From contig OW203724.1 in assembly GCA_934045075.1 (NCBI GenBank), forward strand, positions 17,971,143-18,035,142: a DNA stretch of 64,000 nt, written 5' to 3'. The position numbers and the translations under genes are program-made. Below are positions 33,319 through 42,799 of the stretch, one piece after another; position 1 is the stretch's first letter; each line of letters begins with the position of its first letter. This DNA comes from Yponomeuta sedellus (taxonomy: Eukaryota > Arthropoda > Insecta > Lepidoptera > Yponomeutidae). The notes under the pieces were generated by a model. That model was not told the DNA's origin and ran no database searches. It saw only the letters and a program-made list of their open reading frames with translations.

Positions 33319-33382
33319 CTACGTACAATGGCCCAATCATGAGGCTAAGTGCGGAAATCTCAGGTCTAACTAACTAACTAAC
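33319..33382 (+). other. LINE 3' tail shared with tRNA SINEs
   Basis: ccactacgtacaatggccca, then gaggctaagtgcggaaatct and TAAC repeats. The same block ends the SINEs at 45387 (-) and 51478 (+). In LINE/SINE partnerships this tail is what the LINE reverse transcriptase recognises. Confidence 0.85.
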
Positions 33383-33587
33383 TATATATCTATCTCTGCC
33401 AAATTTCAGCTCTTTAATACCTATCGTCTCTGTACAAAGCCGCGGACAGAAAGACATGCGGCCCTGCGTTAACTTGGATTTTAACTCACGTAATTGAGTA
33501 CAGTTCTGTATGTTATTTTACGAGAGAAACTGCAGACAATTAAGCTATTCAAGCTTTGGAACCGTTATGTCTTATCCTAAAGAGATA

Positions 33588-33742
33588 GGGCCGGTTTACG
33601 AATTGATAATTTCACTAAGTAAATACTTAGTGAAATTCTATTCAATAACGTACTCTCACGTGCTCTGAGAAATAGGTAGATACAGCACTACAGTAAACTA
33701 TTTACTTAGCGAACTTCCCCTTCTTGATTCAGAAACTGCCCC
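33588..33742. mobile_element. 155-bp MITE
   Basis: Imperfect inverted ends GGGCCGGTTTACGAAT and GGGGCAGTTTCTGAAT, with a subterminal ctaagtaaat motif on both sides and a 28-bp inner palindrome (atttcactaag...). A 3-bp ATA flanks it (33585-33587 and 33743-33745). Related to 4683-4749. Confidence 0.6.
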
Positions 33743-33849
33743 ATAGAGTTTAATTCAGATTCTCAATCCGAAACTGGAAGTCGACGGTCGATAGGACGTT
33801 GACCTTTTAATTCGTGCACTCTTCTCAATTACTTTAAAAAAAAGAATCG

Positions 33850-34135
33850 CTCGCAGCCCCAGCAGCCTAAGTGATCTTAAACGTAAACGATCACGAAGGT
33901 TAGGCAACATACGGCGCATTCACGTTAAGCAGTTGGTGCCGGATGCCGTCAAAATATGGCAGTCGTTAAGCCACATCTGAGGCCTAGGGCGTCTTGAAAA
34001 TGTCTGACAGTAAGACTAGCTACTAGTCTTGCAGCCTCAACTAATCCGGACCCGTGATGGAGTATGGCCTATACCTTCATCAAGGAAGAGACGCGTGCCC
34101 CTCGGTGAGGACTTAATGGGTTGATGATAATGATG
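33850..34135 (+). mobile_element. 5S-headed SINE with internal deletion, tail type B
   Basis: Head cgatcacgaaggttaggcaa then catacggcgcattca, which jumps directly to cgttaagcagttggtgccgg, skipping box C and part of the body. Ends cggtgaggacttaatgggtt then gatgataatga. Confidence 0.75.
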
Positions 34136-35116
34136 AATTGAAAAAGGTAATGGCTGAACTGAATCGACTACACAGGTACTTTGCAAAAACCCAGTACCAA
34201 ATTATCATTAAATTTCAGATTTTCAAGCAAACTCTCGGGAGTTACAACGATCGGTGTGAATTGAAATTGATTGGCGGTTGCGAACAGCGTTAATTGAAGG
34301 GTGAACTACAGAACGAAATACATTCGATACGGTGTATTGCAGATCCGTTTGAACTTAAAGTGGTGGTTCTACTCATTTATGCAATTATACACGTATAAAA
34401 AATCACTCCTGTATGCCACAGTTGTTGGCAGAGACCAGGGCCTCGATTCTGTCAGTGTATTATAGTACCAAGACAGATACACAGTCAGGCCATTTGGGGT
34501 GTTTTTTCATACAATTGAAGGCTAGAGGTTTGACGTATGCGCGCGTGTAGATTTGAAGCAACTACGAAATTAAATTGTCATATTCATGCAATCTTTATTG
34601 TACCACAATGCACTAGAAGAGACTAGGACCTGGGCTTGCCGCTTGTGAAGATTCTAACAAAATTATTTGGCTTCAAAAACTATACCAACCACTTTTGTTA
34701 TAAGATCAATCTCAAAAACAATCGGCAAGAATCTCTACAGTTCATAAATACATACAGTTCGCTAAACTCTCCAAAAGCTGCAGGTGACTATTACAGGAGC
34801 TATTACAGGTATTTCCTGTTGTGTATTACGAAGAGAACGAAGCTGACCGACATGTTTAGCCAAGGTAAGGCCCGTAAGAAGTGGAGATAGGTACAAAATA
34901 TGCAGTAGACAAGACAAAATATGTTAGACTAGAAGGGTAGTGGTACTAATCTGGAGACCTGGAGATGGTCGCTGAAGTGTGTACAGGTAATTAACTAAAT
35001 GGACTGATGACCGGGGCCTGGAAAATATTTATTTAGAGCAAAGAAAAAGGGTAATCCAAATATTCACTGAAAGTTGTGTCATGAAAAGTGGCACAACAAA
35101 CAACATAAAACTAATA
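34136..35116. other. No recognised gene
   Basis: Includes a worn microsatellite-linked element match at 34405-34460 (ctcctgtatgccacag, gcagagaccagggcct). Remaining sequence not recognised. Confidence 0.4.
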
Positions 35117-35265
35117 TTCTGGGCCTTGTTTCATAAAACTTCAATCGTAGTTTGTTATGACAATTCAAAATGTACATTCTGTAGCCAAGTCTTCCTTGTT
35201 CCTTCCCACTTGTTAATCTGTGGGATAATCGACTTTGCAATGAGCATCGAACTGTCAGACTAAAT
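35117..35265. repeat. Dispersed repeat 'gggcc-ttTCATAAAAC', copy 1
   Basis: Shares ordered blocks with 58858-59010: cataaaact, gttatgacaattc-type, tgtacattctgtagcca, gttaatc and atcgactttgca/atcggctatgcg. A truncated third start lies at 44610-44650. Probably a MITE, but ends are not both defined. Confidence 0.55.
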
Positions 35266-35379
35266 CATGAATAGTAGTTGCCTGGTCAAAGTGGTAGGAA
35301 AATACTCGATGCGCAAAGTCCAAGACCGGATCAATGGCATGCATTGGAAGAGATTTCAGTCACCCTACATTTAATATTT

Positions 35380-35465
35380 ATTTATTTTTATTCTTTATTG
35401 CACAAATGGCGCAGTAAAAAGAGGCCTATGCCCAGCAGTGGGTTGATGTGGGCTGATTATAGATA
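35380..35465 (+). repeat. RTE-type 3' tail fragment
   Basis: agaggcctatgcccagcagt then gggttgatgtgggctgatta is the RTE tail form; only the end is present. Confidence 0.5.
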
Positions 35466-35487
35466 GATAGGTATTGCTCAAATAATA

Positions 35488-35718
35488 TATAAGGGCGTGC
35501 TTAATGCCCGGGCACGGGTCTCTTTCTGCATAGCAGGAACGTTAGGCAGGGGCCAAGTCCGGGTTTGTGGAGAATTGCAAGACAGTGGCGGGCCTTATTG
35601 TCATAAGTTGTCAATAATGCCCATATGGCTTAACGACTGCCATTACATAATAGCCGGCACTAACGGCTAACGTGCCTTGCGAAGCACAGAAACGCTCGGA
35701 AGAATGCCCTTAGCGGTA
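35488..35718 (-). mobile_element. 5S-SINE body, split by a DNA transposon
   Basis: On the reverse strand this is the body from the gtggcattt-type region to the cgggtctctttc end. Its 5' part continues after the transposon at 38122 (tagtcaagggacggtaactc then atcctgcac), as in the intact order gcggtagtcacgggac at 42228. The break lies at a TA dinucleotide, duplicated on both sides. Confidence 0.85.
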
Positions 35719-36200
35719 CACTGAGAGAAAAAATAGCCCACAACGTACAAAATAAGCGTTGTCGATTGTTTGTTGCTTGTGAGTCAATATTTACATAGTT
35801 ATAGTGTCAATTCCAATGTTGTCAAACTTAAGTTGTGCTATACTCTATTTGAATATTGTCAACTTCTAGAGAGATTTACCATATTGCCGGTCGAGCAAAG
35901 AAACATTGTTAATTCGTTAATGTTTAAAACAAAATGAAAAAAAAAAACAGTTAACAAAGTAAACATATAGAAATTGACAAAAGAACAAATTGTACTTGTA
36001 CAACAATCTTAATAAATTGACAAAGTTTTTTACTGAATATTAATGGAGGCACAATATGCGGGGTATAAGGCGTGCGGAGGGATTACGACAGATCAAAACA
36101 TTGTCTAACCGTTTGTTCATTCCTGAGGCGGACGTGTCCCGACGAGCGCACTGCGCATACGTCACCATATGTGGTGTGATTTAAATTGATTTATTTTAAA

Positions 36201-36255
36201 ATGGAGGAATTTCTGGCTAATGCCAGGTTGGCCCACCTCTCAGACATTATGTCGG
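36201..36255 (+). CDS. Candidate first coding exon inside the DNA element
   Basis: ATG in context aaaATGG opens MEEFLANARLAHLSDIMS plus one base, then a strong donor sequence CGG|GTAAGT at 36256. Just upstream is a GC-rich stretch (36060-36160) in an AT-rich element, as in a promoter or 5' UTR. I do not recognise the peptide. It may be the remaining start of the autonomous partner's gene. No acceptor or second exon was recognised, so this is a guess from exon form only. Confidence 0.3.
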
Positions 36256-37489
36256 GTAAGTTCACCTCTTTATACCTACTAGATTAGCGAGGTTATTCTG
36301 TGTTGTTCCTTATAACGTTTTACCGTTGTTTTATGTGTGTGCATGTAAGTATAGTTTCCCATTAAGTATTATTTATATTCAATTTGCCATAAAGTAGGTT
36401 CAGTAAAGAGAGCATCCTTATTTCTGTATGTGGCCAGGCATTTTACATACCTACCTACGTAGATCATTACTGCAGGGCAACGAGTGGGCCGATTGCCTAG
36501 GTACCTACCTGAGTGCTTAGTGCGAGTTTTTTAACTACTCGATCGCGTTAACGTAAACTCATATTTCTATGGCATCGAGGAAGCGCCACCTAGCGACAAG
36601 TATGGAAATTAAAATAACATATTTCATATAACATATTTAACATTTAACATATTTCTTTTCTTCAATTCCAGGTGTTGTAATTCCAGGTGTTGTATCTTAG
36701 TAATACATGTCTGAGCACACAAGGTTGACTTTAGGGTCATATTTTTAACTGGTTGTAATTGCGATATATATGCTTTAAATGAGCAAGTTTGTTGCAGTGA
36801 TTGTTGTTGTGTTTATTTTTTATAAACTAACGATTAAGTGATAGTGTAAGTAAGTAAATAATAAGTAAAGTAAATTTTTAGATAGTCGAGTATATCTTTA
36901 GGTAGATAGTATAAGCCAATAAAAATATAATAAATAGCAAGATCAAGCAAACATTTTTTAAATTTGTGTGTGTAATACATTGTTCTATAATACATGATGT
37001 GTAATAATAAAGTGTTTTATTTAATATTTAAAACCTCTCGTCTGCTCTCAGTAGTAACTTTAAATGCATAACAAGAGTAAAATACATTTTCAAATTTTTT
37101 TATTGTATCAATTACAAATTTTCAAACAATTCAAAATATGTCACCCTTAGAACTAAACCACCCCGAATCGTACCTGGTAAGAAAGTTCCCAATTTTGAAT
37201 TGATTTTTTTTATATGATGTCTTTTTTCAACGGAGCTTTTGTCTCTGTTCTGTAGTAATCGATATAGCCTTCAACGTTGTAAAACTGAGAACTTTTTAAA
37301 AAGCAAATTACTGTTGTATTCAACAGTTGCGAAATAATTGCTGTTGTCAGAAAATTTTAATAGATAGTTGTAAAAATTGTTGTTGTTAATTAAATAGGTA
37401 TTGTTTGAAAAATAGTTGTCGTTGTTTAAATTTTCTGACAATAATAATTATTTGGGAAGTATCATCAAAAAGAAATTTGCTGGTTTAAA

Positions 37490-37890
37490 GAGTTGTCGGA
37501 TTAACAACATTGAAGGCATTGCTCCGGAGACAAAGAGCAGTTGTGAAAGGGACAATTTAAGAGTTAATAGATTAACAACGTCCGTTCAGTATAAGGTTAG
37601 GTTGCATTGCTACAGCGACAATGCACAATTGTCAATAAAATAATATTAGACATTAACAGGTTGTCAGATTAACAACGTTTAAGAGAATATTTGGTTAAGA
37701 TACATTGCTACATAGACAACGCTCAGTCGTCAAAAGGACAATATAAGAGTTGTTAGATTAACAATGTCATAGAGTGGGTTAGGTTACATTACATTGCCAT
37801 AGAGACAAAACTCAGTTGCTATAGAGACCATTTATGAGTAGTCAGGTCGACCACATTAAAGTGTTGGATAGTTAAGGTTACATTGCTACA
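37490..37890 (+). repeat. Degenerate tandem repeats, about 90 bp
   Basis: Units start attaacaacattg (37499), attaacaacgtcc (37570), attaacaacgttt (37668), attaacaatgtca (37757) and tcgaccacattaa (37848). They share ggttaggttrcattgctaya, gagacaa and gttgt.ag blocks. They lie subterminally in the CACTG-ended element. Confidence 0.7.
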
Positions 37891-38123
37891 AAGTCAATAT
37901 TTTTACATACATAGAATCAATGTTACGCTGTGACTTTATGACAACGTTAAACATTGTTTATAAACTATGTACTTCTGACCACGTACAACGTTGTCGATGA
38001 ATATTGTTAATTCGGCAACAAAAATCTGACAATAAAAAAGTTGACTCATTGAATAAGTAACTTAAAGGGTTGTGTGTGGTTAATGTTTTTTTGTCTAATT
38101 GACAATAATTTTCGCTCAGTGTA

Positions 38124-38410
38124 GTCAAGGGACGGTAACTCATCCTGCACTGGGTATATAAACAAATTCTCTCTCTCTCTCTCTCTCTGCTTTCTTCAGG
38201 CTATATTATGTAGTCCACTGCTGGACATATCCCTCCGCAAATTAAATAAATAAATTAAATATAAACAAATTTAAGCTTACAAATTAGCATTATGCTTAAT
38301 GCACATTAAATTGCCCTTGTACATTCACTCATGTAATTCAACATTAGTAACTCTTCTTTTGTAACTCTTATCTCTTACTGGTGTCTATGATAAAAAAAAT
38401 ATTCTTATCT
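38124..38410 (-). repeat. 5S-SINE head joined to a LINE-like tail segment
   Basis: gtcaagggacggtaactcat then cctgcac (5S head, reversed) joins gggtatataaacaaatt and aagcttacaaattagcat, ending in ttcttatcttatctta. The same junction recurs at 39332-39494, so both copies descend from one chimera or duplication. This copy alone carries a 92-bp insertion (38169-38260) with an 11-bp duplication ataaacaaatt. Confidence 0.65.
38169..38260 (-). mobile_element. 92-bp RTE-tail insertion with (CT)n and 11-bp TSD
   Basis: Duplication ataaacaaatt at 38158-38168 and 38261-38271. The insert holds a (CT)n run and the inverted tail tagtccactgctggacatat. The copy at 39350 lacks it and shows the empty site. Confidence 0.8.
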
Positions 38411-39061
38411 TATCTTAGGTGGCTATAGGTTGAAGAAAGCTTGAAATTTTTTCTTGAAAAAATCTTTAAATTAACTTGTCAATAAGTGGAATGACCCTTT
38501 AAGTTAGTTCCTAATCCTTTAAGTAGATGCTTTAATAGTCTTAAAATGTGTTGCTTAATTTCACCGAAGACTCTTAGTATTGTATTGTACTCAGATACAA
38601 AGGATCCAAGCTAGGTCGATCAAGCTAGATCCAAGTAGGCAGTTATTTTCTTCAAAGTTATTAGAAAACATTAAGTTACAACGAGCAATTTTTAATATGA
38701 CGTGTCTATAGTTGTTATCCTTAAAATTATCATCCAAACAATACTATATTAAAGATCATTGATCAGTTATAGATGAAAAACACAAAAAACTTCTTTATGA
38801 AACAGGCTCCAGCTCTCGGCACTTGGCATCCGTTGTGGGGCCAATCGGGGATGACCGTTTGAATGTCAGTGTCGAGGAGAGATTGTTTACATTTCTACAA
38901 ACCAATTCTGTCATTCGAGCCTGGCGCCGAGCCAAATAGGAAGCATTCTGTTCAGACAGCGCGGGATAGAACTATAACCCCGCGCTGAAGTTTTGCCGAT
39001 GAATACACATTGACATCAACCTTCCTTAAACCAAAGGTTGACTGACAGAAAATGCTACTTA
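38411..39061. other. No recognised feature
   Basis: No ORF or repeat family supported here. Confidence 0.4.
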
Positions 39062-39145
39062 GCACTCAAGGAATAGAATAGAATATATTTATTTGTCTTC
39101 AAGCGAAATAAGACACCACAATCACTTATACTAGAGGCATTAATG
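39062..39145 (-). repeat. LINE 3' end fragment with AATAG tail
   Basis: aatagaatagaatatattta then gtcttcaagcgaaataagac and acaatcacttatactagagg. The same block occurs as a nested insert at 41555-41645. Confidence 0.6.
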
Positions 39146-39331
39146 ACAATTTAAAGAGGCGTTTATTTAACAGTTTATAAATTACAAATGAAGACAAAAA
39201 GGTCTGTGCCTCGGCTTGTTACCTACTAATGTACAACAATATGCAACTAGTTGCCGATTTTCAGGTAAGGCCTTTTCTTAAACTTAAACTATCTCGGTAT
39301 AATTATACTAATGACGGAATATACTAATGTC

Positions 39332-39494
39332 AAGGGACGGTCATTCATCTTGCACTGGGTATATAAACAAATTAAAGCTTACAAATTAGCATTGTCTTGC
39401 GCAGTCGGGTGTTTCTGTTTTTTTAAACACCTCACTGTTATTTACATATTTAGTTTCTTATGTGCAATAAAAAATATTGTTATCTTATCTTAAA
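39332..39494 (-). repeat. Second copy of the 5S-head/LINE-tail chimera
   Basis: tcaagggacggtcattcatc, ttgcactgggtatataaac, aaattaaagcttacaaatta, ending gttatcttatctta. It shows the uninterrupted target of the 38169-38260 insertion. Confidence 0.65.
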
Positions 39495-40047
39495 GATGAC
39501 TGCAACAAAGATGTAAAGGTTGACATTCTATCGACTGTGCCCTCCCACTTCCAACAACCGCACCCCGCATTCGTCTAGTAAGCACTGAGCGCGAGACACG
39601 ATGGTAGGCAGTGGAAGGATTACCTACTCATCGGCAAAACTTCTACGCGCTGCGTTACAGAAAACTACAATCATTGTTTATTCGGGCAATTGGTAGGTTT
39701 ACTGAAGAAGAAGTAGAAGCAGGTTCCCGTTTTGCACTCTCGGGGTACGTAGCTCTAAAAAATAATACACACAGAACGGAACACAACAAATAAGGGGACA
39801 CAAGCAAAGTCCATGCGGCGGTGAAACGACCTCGAGGTTTGTAATTTCAGCTGGTTTCGTCTACGAGCTTTCTACCTGTTAATCTGTGGGTTAATTGGCT
39901 ATGTACCTACCTAGACAGCTTATATAATAGGGTCTGGTAGTTCTACGAAATATAGCCCAACTAGTACTAAGGCTTACCGCGATCGAACACTGTGTGAAAG
40001 ACATGAATAAAGAAAAAAACAAAAATGAAGCAGACAAAAATTGTTGT
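39495..40047. other. No recognised gene
   Basis: 39840-39935 has weak similarity (gttaatctgtgggttaattg, gctatgtacc) to the end of the 35117 repeat. Nothing else supported. Confidence 0.4.
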
Positions 40048-40192
40048 CATCATCAACCTATTACGTCCCCATCGAGGGGCACGGGTCTCTTCCTTAAGAA
40101 AGGTATAGGCCAGACTCCACCGTGGCCAAATCCGGATTGGTGGAGGCTTGTTAGTCTAGTGGCTGGTCTTACTGTCAGAAGTTGTTGTGATA
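40048..40192 (-). mobile_element. 5S-SINE 3' fragment, tail type B
   Basis: catcatcaacctattacgtc then cccatcgaggggcacgggtc is the reversed type B end; body stops at cttactgtcagaagttgt. Confidence 0.75.
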
Positions 40193-40243
40193 TCTAAGCT
40201 ACAAAGCTATTTTAAAATGCGCATTCACAACAACTTAATCATC

Positions 40244-40345
40244 AAAGTAGATAAGATTAAATTAGATGAAATAGCTATCACCATCATCATCATACAGCCA
40301 CAAGAAGTTGACTGCTTAAAATAGGGCTCTTCCATGGATTTCCAA
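40244..40345. repeat. Dispersed repeat 'acagccacaagaagt', copy 1
   Basis: agattaaattagatgaaata, caccatcatcatcatacagc, cacaagaagt and ccatgga(t/a)ttccaaaa recur in the same order at 42656-42780. Common lepidopteran repeat form with RTE-like tail. Confidence 0.65.
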
Positions 40346-40817
40346 AATGACCGGTTAGAATACGAAAATACAAAATTTCTTTATTTTATGAACAGGGTAC
40401 ATTTTAAAGCGGTTGGAACTCTCCTGTTAAGTTAAAAAACCTTTGTTAGGAAAGGCCCGCTTTTTTAACGAATATAAATTATACCTGTATTACATTTTGG
40501 GTGTAAGGTAAATTAATACAATGCTAACCCATTGCTAATATGATTTAGTTTTAGGTTTGTATACTAATAAGAAATTAATGTAAAAACAGTACGCTTTAGT
40601 TAAGTGATTCTTCTGTCTGGGCATAAATCAGAGTTTTTAACCAAGTTGATACGGTTCTTTTATATTCGTGATATGTCATTGTATAAATATTAGAAGCGGC
40701 TTGTATCGAGCGTCTTCCCGCCACGAAATGAAATGCTGATAAAATACTTTATCTGGACATTACATAACACATAACGTATACTGTAGATGTGTTACATCAA
40801 GTAGGATATACATTGCT
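40346..40817. other. No recognised feature
   Basis: 40700-40735 (cgtcttcccgccacgaaatg) resembles the end of the 42656 repeat. Rest not recognised. Confidence 0.35.
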
Positions 40818-41050
40818 GTTTGGTGTCGGCCTAGAGAATAGCACCAACCCAATTCTTCGACTAAGCGACTAAGGGACACAAACCGGGGGTGGGCAGCAGC
40901 GCCCCCTGCAGTACAATTCCACCGAACTGCGATCCCCAACCCGCATGCCCAGCGTGGGGATTATAGGCATTACCTCCTATGGTAGCACAACGGGCGCTCT
41001 TTAGGGGAGGGCTATGTCCAGCAGTGAACTAGTATAGCCTGACGACGAAG
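40818..41050 (+). mobile_element. RTE-tailed SINE, copy 1
   Basis: ttggtgtcggcctagagaat, agcaccaacccaattc, gatccccaacccgcatgccc, agcgtggggattat, ending ggagggctatgtccagcagt then gaactagtatagcctg. The reverse copy is at 61813-62055. The tail equals that of RTE LINEs, its likely mobilising partner. Confidence 0.75.
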
Positions 41051-41436
41051 TACGATATAACAATAAGCGATTTGAGGAAAACTAAGCGCTGCCTTACGTT
41101 CCTATGAATTTGGGCCTCCGTATAACAAATAACAAAATAAGCGGATCCTTGTCAAGCAGTCACGTCAAATAGCAAACAAACGTGCAGTCAATCTGAAAAG
41201 ATTACGTGGTTAGTCGGCTCCGACGGAGTAGCATTTTCCCGTATCGTTTTCTCCGCCCTCCGAGGCGTTAGAGCGAAAGCAAAATGCAATAATCGTCTAG
41301 AAAATTGCCCTGTTTACGCACCGAACAGGCAGTGCTATCACATTAAGTAACTGGCAGACGTATCAGAAGGAAGGGTTCGTTTCGTCACAGTCTTTTTCTT
41401 CTTTTTCGTATGCGAGTTCTTCTATTTATTTCTACT

Positions 41437-41760
41437 GATTGCCTCGATGGCTTAGCGGTTAACACGCTTGACTACTAGAACAGAGGTCGTGAGTTCGATT
41501 TCACTGGCCGCCGCAGTACTAAATTAGTAAAAATGGCCTCAATCTGTAAAAATTGTAATAGCATAAAATGGAAAATATTTATTAGTCTTCAACCGAAATG
41601 AGTCACAACAATCACTTATACTAGAGGCAATAATGACAATTCCGTAATAATAATTATTTAATGACTGTAATGTCGTTTCCTGGTTACCAAAGTACAGGCT
41701 ATCCTAGTTTGGGACCAGGGTCAAGTGATTGTGTTGTGTGGAAGTTATTGTTATTATTAT
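41437..41760 (+). mobile_element. tRNA-headed SINE, second family, with nested insert
   Basis: Head gcctcgatggcttagcggtt...gagttcgatttcac, then tggcctcaatctg as in 9587-9815. An insert at about 41555-41690 (LINE 3' end block acaatcacttatactagagg) interrupts the body, with tgtaat on both sides. The body resumes gtcgtttcctggttacc and caagtgattgtgttgtgtgg. Confidence 0.75.
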
Positions 41761-41952
41761 TTCCTGTGCCTTTTCACTAAAGAAATTGGGTTTTCAGCTC
41801 CTAATATCTTGTCAAGCGAAACAGGTCGTAAACATAACATTCTATTAATTATTTATTGCAAACCATTAACAGGGCATACTTAATTTGTAACATGGACCCT
41901 ACGAGGTTGTAGCAAATATATAATACAAGTAAAGCATGCAATCAACTATATG

Positions 41953-42262
41953 CAAAGCTTCGATATCAACCCTTGCATGTCCCCACTGCTGGGGCACGGG
42001 TCTCTTTCTGTAGCGCAGGAAGTTTAGGCCATACTCCACCACGGGAGCCAAGTCCTGGTTGGAGAAAGTTTGTAAGACAGTGGCGGGCCTTCCTATCGGA
42101 AGTTATCAAGCCGCCCATAAGGCCTCTGACATGGCTTGACGACTGACATTACATGACAGCCGGCACCGAAGGATTAAGGTGGCTTGCGAAGCACGAAAGC
42201 GCTCGGAAAAATGCCACTAGCGGTAGTCACGGGACGATCACAGAGTGTACCTGAACAAGCAC
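41953..42262 (-). mobile_element. 5S-headed SINE, tail type A
   Basis: Begins on the plus strand with gatatcaacccttgcatgtc then cccactgctggggcacgg (type A end reversed), full body, and reaches gtagtcacgggacgatcac. The 5S boxes are largely lost (gagtgtacctgaacaagc). Confidence 0.8.
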
Positions 42263-42379
42263 TTGCCGTAAATTGTTAAAATAAATAGATAAATAGTTAT
42301 ATAACTTCGTGTTGTGTGTTCGTCCGTCCTCGACTATGGAACTCCTACAATAACTACAACAGCTTAACAATTTAAAGCT

Positions 42380-42565
42380 TGTTAGCTTTTAGAATATACC
42401 TCAGGCTCTAGAGTAGGCTTCGGTTTTGACAATTTTCGCCGGTTTTCGTCATGATGATCGAGTTTTGATTTCGAAATTAAGAGTCATATTTGTTCCGATA
42501 TTTCTATTAGACGAATATATCCGATTCTATCCGATAGTAGCCGAGTTATATTCTAAAAGCTAACA
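42380..42565. mobile_element. 186-bp MITE
   Basis: Inverted ends TGTTAGCTTTTAGAATATA at both sides (42380 and inverse ending 42565). Interior is AT-rich and non-coding. Target duplication not resolved. Confidence 0.65.
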
Positions 42566-42601
42566 GACTATAATACCTATCTTATGCAAAGTGACCAGTA
42601 T

Positions 42602-42660
42602 AAAAAAGAGTATATTAGGTACACATAAGTCGTTACCTATGTGTACTATACTCTTTTTTT
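42602..42660. repeat. Imperfect palindrome
   Basis: aaaaaagagtata-ttag-gtacacata pairs with tatgtgtac-tatactctttttt: 13 and 9 bp of pairing with a 4-nt bulge. Confidence 0.7.
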
Positions 42661-42780
42661 TAGATTAAATTAGATGAAATACCTATCACCATCATCATGA
42701 TACAGCCACAAGAAGTCTAACACTGGACATAGGCCTCCTCCATGGAATTCCAAAAAGACCGTTGGAAGCTTCCTGCCATG
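42656..42780. repeat. Dispersed repeat 'acagccacaagaagt', copy 2
   Basis: Same ordered blocks as 40244-40345, plus acactggacataggcctcct (RTE-like). Confidence 0.65.
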
Positions 42781-42799
42781 AAACGAAATGCATAGGTAA

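Larger units (their letters stand above)
26940..33382 (+). mobile_element. Near full-length LINE with (TAAC)n tail, inactivated
   Basis: Flanked by a 9-bp duplication tatatatct (26931-26939 and 33383-33391). It has a 354-bp GC-rich 5' UTR, ORF1, ORF2 with endonuclease, RT and RNase H, and a short 3' UTR ending in TAAC repeats. Without the 620-bp nested insertion it is 5823 bp. RNase H and the RT block GCPQGGVLSPLLWNLVVD suggest the LOA/I group. It is dead through the nested insertion, one stop and one frameshift in ORF2. Confidence 0.92.
35719..38121 (+). mobile_element. 2.4-kb DNA transposon with CACTG ends
   Basis: Ends CACTGAGAGAAAA (35719) and, inverted, CACTGAGCGAAAA (ending 38121), flanked by TA (35717-35718 and 38122-38123). 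The interrupted SINE confirms the limits. Both subterminal zones are dense in ttgtc/acaacg motifs, and 37490-37890 holds degenerate tandem units. A possible first coding exon with a splice donor lies at 36201-36255, but no transposase body, so it looks like an internal-deletion derivative. CACTG termini and subterminal repeats recall CACTA/EnSpm (CMC) elements; the TA duplication is compatible but not decisive. Confidence 0.8.
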
